The notes: generated from the letters alone by a model not told the origin. A stretch of DNA of 5,679 nt from an archaeon (GCA_029933895.1 JAOZNG010000059.1:1559-7237); one strand, 5' to 3'; positions 1-5,679 are shown, numbered from the stretch's first letter. Translations and numbers: made by a program.

Positions 1-310
1 CTATCCAACCCCCATGCATGTGCACCGCCTCCATTATTTCAGGTACACCATGCCCCTTCACCTCAGAGGCTACCTTCATAGACAACAGACCTACGAGGAT
101 GCCGCCAATCATGGGAACCAGAATCACTGATAAATTGAAGCCAGCATATTGATAGGATATTGATCTAAGCAGGGAACCGAAAAAGAATCCCTGGCTTGCT
201 AGTATAGTCTCCCTGAACAGTATCGAACCCACACCACCCAGTAAACCAACAACTATTGCCAGAAAAATCTGCCGTACAGCGGCCCTGGTTTCAAGTGGGA
301 TACCCTTCAT
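1..310 (-). CDS. ClC-family chloride channel or Cl-/H+ antiporter, N-terminal part (runs off left edge)
   Basis: This is the first 103 codons of a ClC-family membrane protein, which moves chloride or exchanges chloride for protons; the rest lies beyond position 1. ATG at 310-308 is the first possible start, because a TAG stop lies 13 codons upstream in the same frame. A GAGAG about 10 bases before it could be a weak ribosome site. Residues 12-35 and 58-80 are hydrophobic and fit the first two ClC helices. The family signature follows at residues 86-95 (GHGVPEIMEA), matching the GSGIPE-type chloride-binding loop at the N-terminus of helix D, with His in place of the usual Ser. The start lies 13 bases after the probable stop of the preceding small gene, so the two are probably cotranscribed. 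Whether it is a channel or an exchanger cannot be judged, because the proton-pathway residues are outside the window. Confidence 0.88.
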   Translation of the reverse strand, partial: MKGIPLETRAAVRQIFLAIVVGLLGGVGSILFRETILASQGFFFGSLLRSISYQYAGFNLSVILVPMIGGILVGLLSMKVASEVKGHGVPEIMEAVHMHGGWI

Positions 311-315
311 TTTAT

Positions 316-765
316 CTAATCTCTCAAACGGATTCTGTATCTCTCCAGTCTACAACCGTTTCTCCACTCACCTCGTTGATGACCTCCTCGGTTATGGACT
401 CCACCCTCTTCGTGAACAGAAGACTCACCTGTATCTCTCTCCAGCATGGAATAGTATCTCTCATGGGTTGGGGTATTGGGGGCGGAATCCGTTGAGGGGG
501 TCATAAACCCGAGACTACTTCCCATAACACCCCCATTGTAGTCTGACTCCCTCTCGACCAGGAAGGGATCTGATATTGTGGGGATTACTATCATCTTCTT
601 AACAGCGTTCTTATCCCCGCAGGGTGTCCAGAACTGCATTAAGGCCACTGGTCCGTTGTCGGATGTGTTTTTTTCACTTACGTAGATGTCCATGGCTGTG
701 ACCATAGTTCTGGAATGCAACCCCATGGATACTTCAGCACCTGTATTTTCTATTAAGGCAGGCAT
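316..765 (-). CDS. Unrecognised small protein, apparently frameshifted; probable true stop at 324
   Basis: I do not recognise this protein. As it stands, the frame from ATG 765 runs 149 codons to TAG at 318-316. An in-frame TAA lies 8 codons before the ATG, so this is the first start; no Shine-Dalgarno is visible. The first ~90-110 residues use normal codons and look real (for example VALMQFWTPCGDKNAVKKM near residues 41-59). The last ~37 residues in this frame are rich in Gly, Arg and His, with repeated CGA codons, and look like out-of-frame reading. The +1 frame from about 428 to TGA at 326-324 instead gives a credible ending, VSLLFTKRVESITEEVINEV followed by SGETVVDWRDTESV. Joining the frames gives about 146 residues (442 bases = 3 x 147 + 1) and stops 13 bases before the ClC start. 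No signal peptide or membrane segment is seen. It may be a soluble ~146-residue protein disrupted by an indel, a sequencing error, or a pseudogene. Confidence 0.6.
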   Translation of the reverse strand: MPALIENTGAEVSMGLHSRTMVTAMDIYVSEKNTSDNGPVALMQFWTPCGDKNAVKKMIVIPTISDPFLVERESDYNGGVMGSSLGFMTPSTDSAPNTPTHERYYSMLERDTGESSVHEEGGVHNRGGHQRGEWRNGCRLERYRIRLRD

Positions 766-870
766 TTTTTGGACAGATATAGATACTTAGAATATGGTTA
801 AATTAACTGCTTACCTCCCTGCTGCCTTCTCTAGCGCAGGAGCATTGTTTAACTGTTTAATGCAGTGCAG

Positions 871-878
871 TATATAAA
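871..878 (-). promoter_or_regulatory. TATA box for the small gene-ClC pair
   Basis: The minus strand reads TTTATATA here, the best match to the archaeal TATA-box consensus in the window. It lies about 9 bases past the antiporter stop. A start of transcription about 26 bases downstream would fall near 848, leaving a leader of about 80 bases before ATG 765. The BRE just upstream is not convincing. Confidence 0.5.
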
Positions 879-886
879 TCCAGCGA

Positions 887-2473
887 TTAATCGTTAGTGG
901 TGATTTTTTCTTCCAGTTCAGCGTCTATTTCCTCAAGAAGATGGGATGCAGCTTCACTTCCTATGATTCCTTTTCTCAGTGATTCATGAATGCTTGATTT
1001 CTGGGCTAACAGCATCCTTCTCCTGGAATACTCTCGCTGGTTGAACTCTATTTCAGGACATCTCTTTATTATTTCCCCGACTTCTCCAGCTAGCTCCTCC
1101 AGTAACGTAGAGTAGTCATTCTTCAGTTTCTTGTATACCGTGGACGGTATCTCCTTGTTTTTTCTCATGGACTCCAACTCGTTAAGGGCATGCTGGGCGC
1201 TTATCTTTTTGGTTATTAGTTTGGTGTACTCCTCTATCCCGGGATGTTTTTCCACCAGATTAAGTTTTTTCACCAACGGCTCTATAGCAAGTCCCTGCAC
1301 GACTAGGGAGAACAACACCGTGCCGAACACCATGAAGGATAATTCCTCGAGATATTTTATACCAGAGAGACTCAACAACAGTGCTATTGGTATGGAGCCA
1401 TGAATTCCCCCTAGATTGATGACGTGCATCCAGCTATAGGAGGTTCCTGCCTTCTTCTTGAGATTCAGTAGCATGGTTAGGGGATACACCATTAAAGCCC
1501 TCGCCAGCAGTACTACAGCTATGGAGTAGATAATCAGTTCAAGGTGAGAGTATACCCCCTGCATGGGTATCTGTATGCCAATCAGCAGGAAGATGAGGGA
1601 GTTGACTATGAAGGCCATTAGCTCCCATGAATCCTGGATTGCTATCCGGGTAGTGGGTGACATGGCGAATATCGTGCCCCTGTTCCCTATCAATAAACCG
1701 GCTGCTACCACCCCGATAACTCCTGAGACATGGACGCTTTCACAGACTATGAAGGTCCCGTAGGCTAGTATGCCGGTTAGGACTACCTCAATCAGGTGGT
1801 CGTCTAGGTGCCTTAATATGCTGTAGACTGTGTATCCTGTAAGCAGGCCGATAACAAGTCCGCCTAGCACGACGAAGAAGAAATCCAGTATGGTTTGCAG
1901 GATGCTGAATTGTTGGCTTTGGCTTTCAACCAGCGAGAGTATTACGCCAAACAACACGATACCTGTGCCGTCATTAAATAGTGATTCACCTTCCACAAGA
2001 ACCGATAGCTTCCTTGATACTCCCAGCTTTTTGAACAAGGCTAGCACGGAAACGGGGTCTGTGGGCATTATCATAGCCCCAAAGATGAGTGTGTAGATTA
2101 GTGGCATTCCTGTCAGATGGTGGAGGGTGTATCCCACGAAGAGGACGCTTAGGGTTAATCCTAGTACTGCCAGTAGCAGGATTAAGTCTAGGTTTTCCCT
2201 GAGTTTATCGAAGTCTATGTTGATTGCTCCCTCGAATAACAGGGCTGGGAGGAATATGAACAGGATTAGTTCCTCTGAAAGCTGTATGGGGTGGAATTCC
2301 ATGAATCCTGTTAGGGTTCCCAGCAGTACCAGTGCTATGGTATAGGGCAGCCTGATGTATTTAACTGCTATGGATACTAGTACGGCTATGAGGAGGAGCC
2401 CAATGAACTGTATCTCCGTTAAAACCAGTTCTTGGACCATATACCTTATTCGGAATTGAAAGATAAATCCCAT
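887..2473 (-). CDS. Na+/H+ antiporter, CPA1 (NhaP/NHE) family
   Basis: This is a 528-residue CPA1 antiporter that exchanges cytoplasmic Na+ (or K+/Li+) for protons in the membrane. About 12-13 hydrophobic segments fill residues 18-405. Family motifs are all in order: TDP at 138-140, the ion-binding EGESLFND at 161-168 with Asn167-Asp168 and salt-bridge Glu163, the glycine-rich GVIGVVAAGLLIGN at 251-264, and the salt-bridge Arg325 in ARALMVYPL. The usual GxRG of the next helix reads GIHG (356-359), so His358 replaces Arg. Residues 408-528 form a charged, helical soluble tail typical of longer CPA1 members and likely regulatory. ATG 2473 is the longest start. Met12 (ATG 2440-2438) is a good alternative: it has AAGGT just upstream, a TTTATCTTT box about 25 bases upstream, and a better family N-terminus. 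Na+ versus K+ preference cannot be read from sequence. Confidence 0.93.
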   Translation of the reverse strand: MGFIFQFRIRYMVQELVLTEIQFIGLLLIAVLVSIAVKYIRLPYTIALVLLGTLTGFMEFHPIQLSEELILFIFLPALLFEGAINIDFDKLRENLDLILLLAVLGLTLSVLFVGYTLHHLTGMPLIYTLIFGAMIMPTDPVSVLALFKKLGVSRKLSVLVEGESLFNDGTGIVLFGVILSLVESQSQQFSILQTILDFFFVVLGGLVIGLLTGYTVYSILRHLDDHLIEVVLTGILAYGTFIVCESVHVSGVIGVVAAGLLIGNRGTIFAMSPTTRIAIQDSWELMAFIVNSLIFLLIGIQIPMQGVYSHLELIIYSIAVVLLARALMVYPLTMLLNLKKKAGTSYSWMHVINLGGIHGSIPIALLLSLSGIKYLEELSFMVFGTVLFSLVVQGLAIEPLVKKLNLVEKHPGIEEYTKLITKKISAQHALNELESMRKNKEIPSTVYKKLKNDYSTLLEELAGEVGEIIKRCPEIEFNQREYSRRRMLLAQKSSIHESLRKGIIGSEAASHLLEEIDAELEEKITTND

Positions 2474-2533
2474 AATTCAATACCCTGATTTCTGAGTTAG
2501 AGAAAATACATTAAAGCGTAAAGTTAATGGAGT

Positions 2534-2815
2534 CTAGCTTCCCTTACACTTCATGTAGCTGATCAGTTTTTTCCGCTCAAGGATGTCGAGCATTTCTTTA
2601 ATTAATGCAGGAGTGTGTTCTTTTTCGGGTGCGTCCGTATGTTCCTCACTCATCAGTTTAGCGAGTTCTTCTACTGTCCTGTTTCCATCACAGTTCCTCC
2701 ACAGCATCAGAACAGACGAGCCCATATAGTAGCTTGTATCATCCTCGTTAGTGAGGTAGTTACCAATAAACGCTGCTGTGCCACGTTTTTTAGGCTTTGG
2801 GGATTGATCTTTCAA
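2534..2815 (-). CDS. PqqD-like protein (RiPP recognition element fold)
   Basis: This 93-residue soluble protein matches the PqqD family, whose winged-helix fold binds leader peptides of ribosomally made modified peptides and presents them to radical SAM or other maturases. After a basic, disordered-looking N-terminus (residues 1-12), the family pattern is clear: YYMGSSVLMLW (29-39), NCDGNRTVEELAKLM (41-55), then a last helix ending in LERKKLISYM (79-88). The start is TTG 2815-2813. An in-frame TAA lies only 4 codons upstream, the next ATG would remove a third of the domain, and GGTG lies 5 bases before the TTG. No precursor peptide, radical SAM enzyme or PQQ gene is visible nearby, so a role in peptide maturation is only inferred. 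The antiporter begins 60-93 bases downstream on the same strand, so cotranscription is possible. Confidence 0.8.
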   Translation of the reverse strand: MKDQSPKPKKRGTAAFIGNYLTNEDDTSYYMGSSVLMLWRNCDGNRTVEELAKLMSEEHTDAPEKEHTPALIKEMLDILERKKLISYMKCKGS

Positions 2816-2820
2816 TAAAA

Positions 2821-2824
2821 CACC
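2821..2824 (-). promoter_or_regulatory. Ribosome binding site GGTG supporting the TTG start
   Basis: The minus strand reads AAGGTG, then 5 bases, then the TTG start of the PqqD-like gene. GGTG is the core complement of the archaeal 16S rRNA 3' end. It is one of the few recognisable Shine-Dalgarno sequences in the window, and it supports the non-ATG start. Confidence 0.45.
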
Positions 2825-2843
2825 TTAAATAAAGAAACCAGTA

Positions 2844-2853
2844 GTATATATTA
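2844..2853 (-). promoter_or_regulatory. Possible TATA box for the PqqD-like gene
   Basis: The minus strand reads TAATATATAC, an AT-rich box whose centre lies about 34 bases before the TTG start. Transcription would begin near 2822, which would leave the GGTG site at the very 5' end of the message. The AT-rich stretch near 2862-2873 is an alternative box with a longer leader. Confidence 0.35.
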
Positions 2854-2877
2854 TGCCTCAAGAAATAAATAGGGGAG

Positions 2878-2932
2878 AAAAAACAGAAGCCTCCTGACGG
2901 GATTCACGTTTCCTGCATTAACTCAGGTGAAT
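2878..2932 (-). terminator. Possible terminator of the znuACB operon
   Basis: About 33 bases after the znuB stop, the minus strand can form an imperfect hairpin. ATTCAC pairs with GTGAAT (2927-2932 with 2902-2907), and an inner CTG/CAG pairs around an 8-base loop. A run of six T residues follows 18 bases later (2883-2878), ahead of CTCCCC. Archaeal terminators depend mainly on T-runs, so the T-run is the stronger element. The gap between hairpin and T-run is too long for a classic intrinsic terminator. Confidence 0.3.
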
Positions 2933-2964
2933 ACAGGATTCCTGCACACAGAACGATAACCTGC

Positions 2965-3774
2965 CTAGCTGGCTTTCTTGATGTTTACCGTCACCGAAAA
3001 GAGTATGAATACTATAACTGAGAGCAGTATTATTGTCGCCCCCGATGCTATGTCAAAGATATATGAAAGGATCAGTCCCCCCATGGTGTAGAATACCCCG
3101 AATACTATGGACAAGAGCATCATCTTCCTGAGGCTGTTTTGCACGAGGAGATTTGCTGTTGCTGCGGGAATAGTGAGTAATGCTATTACGAGTATTATTC
3201 CAACAACCCTAATCAATAGGATGACCGTTAATGCTACCAGACAGAGCAGTAACAGATTTATACGGTCTACGGGGACCCCTATGGCTCTCGCGTGTTCCTC
3301 GTCGAAGGATACTGCTAGCAGTTCATTATATGATAGATATACTCCTGAAATAATTACCAGATTAAGCAGGAGCATAAGGAGCAGGTCCGAGTATGGCACG
3401 GTCAGTATATTACCAAAGAGGTAGCTGAATAGGTCTGGAGCATATCCCCGGCTTAAACCTATGAATATGATTCCTATCGCCATGCCGGTAGCCCAGAGTA
3501 TTCCAATGGTTGTGTCCTCTCTTTTTGTTTTAGTGCTTATCAAACCCATCCCCAAAGCAGATAACAACACGAACGCTGTTGCCCCAAGTATTGGATTAAT
3601 TCCCAGAAAGTACCCTAACCCAATCCCTCCGAAGGCTGCATGTGATACCCCACCGGAAATGAAGACTATTCGTTTTACGACCACATAGCTGCCCACTATC
3701 CCGCAGGCTATGCTTGCCAGTACCCCCGCGATTAGTGCATTCCTCATGAATTCATACTCCAATAACTCAAGCAT
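2965..3774 (-). CDS. znuB: Metal ABC transporter permease ZnuB
   Basis: This is the integral membrane subunit of a zinc/manganese-type ABC importer (ABC-3 family), which works with the ATPase ZnuC and binding protein ZnuA to bring metal into the cytoplasm. The protein is 269 residues, normal for the family, with about 8-9 hydrophobic segments. The opening [20 protein letters not shown] is a standard family N-terminus, followed by [11 protein letters not shown] (40-50), where the ABC-3 family has a conserved SHA motif. The frame is open further upstream to 3837, but those 21 codons overlap znuC and do not resemble the family, so ATG 3774 is chosen. A second possible start, ATG 3747, has GGAG 9 bases upstream but would cut the conserved N-terminus. 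The start lies 5 bases after the znuC stop, in a run of eight A residues, so translation is probably coupled. The last residues are KKAS. Confidence 0.94.
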   Translation of the reverse strand: MLELLEYEFMRNALIAGVLASIACGIVGSYVVVKRIVFISGGVSHAAFGGIGLGYFLGINPILGATAFVLLSALGMGLISTKTKREDTTIGILWATGMAIGIIFIGLSRGYAPDLFSYLFGNILTVPYSDLLLMLLLNLVIISGVYLSYNELLAVSFDEEHARAIGVPVDRINLLLLCLVALTVILLIRVVGIILVIALLTIPAATANLLVQNSLRKMMLLSIVFGVFYTMGGLILSYIFDIASGATIILLSVIVFILFSVTVNIKKAS

Positions 3775-3779
3775 TTTTT

Positions 3780-4532
3780 TTAATGAGTTTTCAAGACCCT
3801 GTGCGGGACACCATGGGCTATAATGTCCACTGGACACATGTATGTTTTCTCAAGTGTTTCTTTACTTATCTCGTTTGTGTCATGGTAATAAAGCCTACGG
3901 TTCAGGCAGGCTATCTTGTCAACGTGAACTGATATTGCACCGATGTCGTGGGAGACCATGACGACAGCGATTTCTTTCTTGAGTCTGTCCAGGAGTTCAT
4001 AGAGTCCTGTCTCGAGTTGTTTGTCGATGCTGGCTGTTGGCTCGTCCATCAACAGCAACCTGGGTTCTGAGACCAGGGCTCTTGCAATGAACACCCTCTG
4101 CCTCTGACCACCTGACAGCTTACCTATCTGCTTGTTCAGGTATCCACTCATGCCGACATTTTCGATGGCCTGAATTGCTTTCTCCCTGTCGTCCCTGCTG
4201 TATCCCCTGAGGAAACCTTTTCTTCCCGCAAGACCCATCAATACAACATCCATCACACTCACAGGGAACTCCTTATCGAAGAGGCTGTGCTGAGGCACGT
4301 ATCCAATAAACTGCCGCCCTTTCCCGGGGGCATTCCCGTATACTGTTACCATACCCCCTGAAGGCTTGATAAGCCCTAGAATGACTTTCAGTAGCGTGGT
4401 TTTCCCACCTCCATTGGGCCCTATTATTCCAAGAAATTCCCTCTCGTAGATTGAAAGATTAACTTTTTCAAGCACATTAATGCCTCCTATGTCAACAGAC
4501 ACATTCCTCAGGGCTACTATCTCTTCGTTCAT
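3780..4532 (-). CDS. znuC: Metal ABC transporter ATP-binding protein ZnuC
   Basis: This is the cytoplasmic ATPase that powers the ZnuB permease; 250 residues. All ABC motifs are intact: Walker [10 protein letters not shown] (38-46), Q-loop Gln81 in YVPQ, signature LSGGQ (139-143), Walker B LLLMDE (159-164) with catalytic Glu164, D-loop SID (168-170) and switch His195 in SHD. The C-terminal [15 protein letters not shown] (233-247) is a tail often seen in ZnuC-type ATPases. It starts at ATG 4532-4530 in an ATGA overlap with the znuA stop, which points to translational coupling, and stops 5 bases before znuB. Family membership is secure. The metal, zinc or manganese, is inferred from the binding protein and not from this subunit. 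Confidence 0.95.
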   Translation of the reverse strand: MNEEIVALRNVSVDIGGINVLEKVNLSIYEREFLGIIGPNGGGKTTLLKVILGLIKPSGGMVTVYGNAPGKGRQFIGYVPQHSLFDKEFPVSVMDVVLMGLAGRKGFLRGYSRDDREKAIQAIENVGMSGYLNKQIGKLSGGQRQRVFIARALVSEPRLLLMDEPTASIDKQLETGLYELLDRLKKEIAVVMVSHDIGAISVHVDKIACLNRRLYYHDTNEISKETLEKTYMCPVDIIAHGVPHRVLKTH

Positions 4533-5383
4533 TGTGCTGCTATTTCTCCAGCGATTTTTCCCAGATTTCCTACATAGTCTTTCGCTAGTGGGTCAAGTAG
4601 AATTACTTCCGCGTTTATCTCGTCTGCTATTGTTTTCGCGCTTTTTGTTGAAAACTGCGGGGAAGCGAATATCACTGTTATATTATCCTCCCTGGCCTGG
4701 CTTATAAGGCTGGCTATTCCCCGGGGCGTGGGTTCTTTGCCTTCTTTCTCTATGGGTATCTGCTGAAACCCGTATTCCTCCATGAAGTAGGTCCATGCAG
4801 GATGGTACACCATGATCTTTTTGTTTTCTTTTTTTGAAAGTTTAGCCTCTATTTCTTTGTCGAGGGCTTCCAGTTCGTTGATGTATTCCTTCTTTTTTGT
4901 TTTATAGTATTCTCTGTTTTCCGGGTTTAATTGTATTAGGCCAGCGTATATGTTTTCCACCATCACTTGGGCATTTTTGGGTGAGAGCCATACGTGTGGG
5001 TCAGGTCTGCCGTATTCGTCTATGTCTCCTGTTGGAATCGGTTTTATTCCTCGTGAGCAGTTGACTACAAGCATTTTATTGTTTGTTTCTTTTATCTTGT
5101 CAAACCATGTTGTTTCGAATTCCAGTCCAGAGCCTACCTGGGCATACATGTCTGCTTTGCTGACGTCTGCCATCTGTGTTGGTGTTGGTTCGTAGGTGTG
5201 TGGACTGGCTCCTGGGGGAACCATTACAATAACCTTTACCTTGTCTCCTGCTATTTTTTCCACGAATTCTTGTTGAGGGGGTATGGTGACAACAATAATC
5301 TTTTTTTGTGTTTCCTGTTGTTCCATGCACCCAAGGCAGATGATGAGGGTTGATATGGCTATGATTGTTTCCTTTTTTTTCAT
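4529..5383 (-). CDS. znuA: Metal ABC transporter substrate-binding lipoprotein ZnuA
   Basis: This is the cluster A-I binding protein (ZnuA/TroA family) that captures Zn2+ or Mn2+ outside the cell and delivers it to ZnuB; 284 residues. The N-terminus has Lys2-4, a short hydrophobic stretch and LGC (17-19), so Cys19 is the likely lipid anchor; Cys at -3 is unusual. Probable ligands are His62 in SPHTYEPTP, His130 in PDPHVWLSP, His194 in VYHPAWTYF and Asp264 in LLDPLAKDY. This three-His plus Asp set matches TroA and favours zinc, with manganese possible. The His-rich loop of many ZnuA proteins is absent; residues 110-129 hold only a short Asp/Glu-containing segment. The ATG at 5383 has no Shine-Dalgarno and lies about 33 bases from a TATA-like box, so the message may be nearly leaderless. 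It is the first gene of znuACB and divergent from the NikR-like gene. Confidence 0.94.
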   Translation of the reverse strand: MKKKETIIAISTLIICLGCMEQQETQKKIIVVTIPPQQEFVEKIAGDKVKVIVMVPPGASPHTYEPTPTQMADVSKADMYAQVGSGLEFETTWFDKIKETNNKMLVVNCSRGIKPIPTGDIDEYGRPDPHVWLSPKNAQVMVENIYAGLIQLNPENREYYKTKKKEYINELEALDKEIEAKLSKKENKKIMVYHPAWTYFMEEYGFQQIPIEKEGKEPTPRGIASLISQAREDNITVIFASPQFSTKSAKTIADEINAEVILLDPLAKDYVGNLGKIAGEIAAQ

Positions 5384-5388
5384 TGTGG

Positions 5389-5418
5389 TTATTAATTACT
5401 TGGGTTAGTTGTTAATAA
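5389..5418. promoter_or_regulatory. Candidate operator for the NikR-like regulator (inverted repeat with 16-base spacer)
   Basis: TATTAA (5390-5395) and TTAATA (5412-5417) form an inverted repeat separated by exactly 16 bases. One more matching pair lies outside (5389/5418), and an inner ACT/AGT pair lies at 5398-5400 and 5407-5409. E. coli NikR binds GTATGA-N16-TCATAC, so half-site length and spacing match although the bases differ. The right half is the likely znuA TATA box and the left half lies near the expected transcription start, so binding would block znuA transcription. The half-sites are AT-rich and could match by chance. Confidence 0.35.
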
Positions 5419-5419
5419 A
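5412..5419 (-). promoter_or_regulatory. Likely TATA box of the znuACB operon
   Basis: The minus strand reads TTTATTAA, centred about 33 bases before the znuA ATG. Archaeal spacing puts transcription start near 5389, giving a leader of only about 6 bases, in line with the missing Shine-Dalgarno. A similar AAATTATTAA lies further upstream (about 5431-5440) and is an alternative. Confidence 0.4.
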
Positions 5420-5445
5420 CCAGTGAAAAGTTAATAATTTATGGG

Positions 5446-5453
5446 TATTTTTA
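5446..5453 (+). promoter_or_regulatory. Possible TATA box of the NikR-like gene
   Basis: TATTTTTA is centred about 28 bases before ATG 5478, which would give a leaderless message. This fits the absence of a usable Shine-Dalgarno; the only AGGA is about 18 bases upstream, which is too far. TTTATG at 5438-5443 is an alternative with a leader of about 12 bases. Confidence 0.33.
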
Positions 5454-5477
5454 TGCAGGAAATTAATAATAGTAGTC

Positions 5478-5679
5478 ATGACCATCGTTTCCATATCATT
5501 AAATAACCAATTACTGAAAGAAATAAATGACCTGAAGAGGGATGTTGGTTTCTCGGGCAGAAGCGAGATGGTGCGGGCTGGTCTGCGAATGCTTTTAGAA
5601 GAGCATAACCAGAAATCCATGCTCTCAGGAAGAGTTGATGCACTGCTGCTTCTGATCCATGACGAGAAGTCGTTTGAGG
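5478..5679 (+). CDS. NikR/CopG-family ribbon-helix-helix regulator, N-terminal part (runs off right edge)
   Basis: The first 67 codons of a DNA-binding metal-type regulator are visible. Residues 2-8 (TIVSISL) form the ribbon strand that enters the DNA major groove. Residues 9-22 (helix 1) and 27-42 (SGRSEMVRAGLRMLLE, helix 2) complete the ribbon-helix-helix, with the typical GxSxRSE-like turn. SGRVDALLLLIHDEK (50-64) is how the C-terminal ACT-like metal domain of NikR-type proteins begins; the family's metal-binding His and Cys residues would lie beyond the window. ATG 5478 has no Shine-Dalgarno but has a TATA-like box at leaderless distance, and the protein opens exactly at the ribbon strand as NikR does. 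It is divergent from znuACB with a 94-base gap, so it probably regulates that operon and perhaps itself. The metal sensed (Ni, Zn or other) cannot be told from this half. Confidence 0.85.
   Translation, partial: MTIVSISLNNQLLKEINDLKRDVGFSGRSEMVRAGLRMLLEEHNQKSMLSGRVDALLLLIHDEKSFE

Noticed and set aside
256..495. Plus-strand open frame of 79 codons over the frameshifted gene
   Set aside because: Its sequence is Ser/Thr-rich with no domain, and it overlaps the ClC start and the small gene on the opposite strand, both with better coding signals.
815..842. Stem-loop as a terminator of the antiporter gene
   Set aside because: The stem has a bulge, the loop is 13 bases, and no T-run follows, so it is mentioned only as possible leader structure.
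1131..2345. Four plus-strand open frames within the antiporter
   Set aside because: All lie opposite one continuous CPA1 protein with conserved motifs, and none has a recognisable product or start signal.
3775..3837. 21-codon upstream extension of znuB overlapping the end of znuC
   Set aside because: The extra residues do not resemble the ABC-3 permease N-terminus, whereas ATG 3774 begins with the standard family opening and sits right after the znuC stop.
5100..5330. Second minus-strand open frame inside znuA
   Set aside because: It is out of frame with a complete, motif-bearing ZnuA and is rich in Arg, Thr and Ser, as expected of a shadow frame.
5457..5460. AGGA as ribosome site of the NikR-like gene
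   Set aside because: It lies about 18 bases before the ATG, too far for normal ribosome positioning, and no alternative start lies closer.
5405..5620. Minus-strand open frame of 71 codons opposite the NikR-like gene
   Set aside because: It lies antisense to a clear ribbon-helix-helix coding sequence, runs through the divergent promoter spacer, and shows no recognisable domain.

Overview
The window looks archaeal, probably a euryarchaeon. The reasons are AT-rich TATA-like boxes placed about 25-35 bases before several genes, few Shine-Dalgarno sequences, frequent AGG/AGA and ATA codons, and protein families common in archaea. The lineage cannot be fixed from this sequence. No rRNA, tRNA, CRISPR array, insertion sequence or phage gene is visible. 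Apart from the right-hand edge, every gene lies on the minus strand.

Right edge (about 5478-5679, plus strand): the first 67 codons of a NikR/CopG-type ribbon-helix-helix regulator, cut by the window end. It is divergent from a complete high-affinity metal uptake operon on the minus strand. That operon runs znuA (lipoprotein metal binder, 5383-4529), znuC (ATPase, 4532-3780), znuB (permease, 3774-2965), with ATGA overlap or 5-base spacing. The 94-base divergent spacer carries an inverted repeat, TATTAA-N16-TTAATA. It has the same 6-16-6 geometry as the known E. coli NikR operator and overlaps the likely znuA TATA box. The simplest reading is a metal-sensing regulator controlling znuACB and perhaps itself.

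Middle (2965-2474): a 149-base spacer with a possible hairpin and T-run terminator for the znu operon, then a 93-residue PqqD-like protein (RiPP recognition element fold). It starts at TTG, and no maturase or precursor peptide is visible beside it.

Left (2473-1): a CPA1-type Na+/H+ antiporter of 528 residues with a soluble C-terminal tail; a strong TATA box just after it; an unrecognised small gene (765 to 324 or 316) that appears to carry a one-base frameshift; and 13 or 5 bases later the first 103 codons of a ClC-family chloride channel/transporter, which runs off the left edge. The antiporter and ClC gene suggest an ion and pH homeostasis neighbourhood, but that link is inference.

No clearly new multi-gene system is visible. 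The best leads are the candidate regulator operator, the frameshifted gene ahead of ClC, and the orphan PqqD-like protein.
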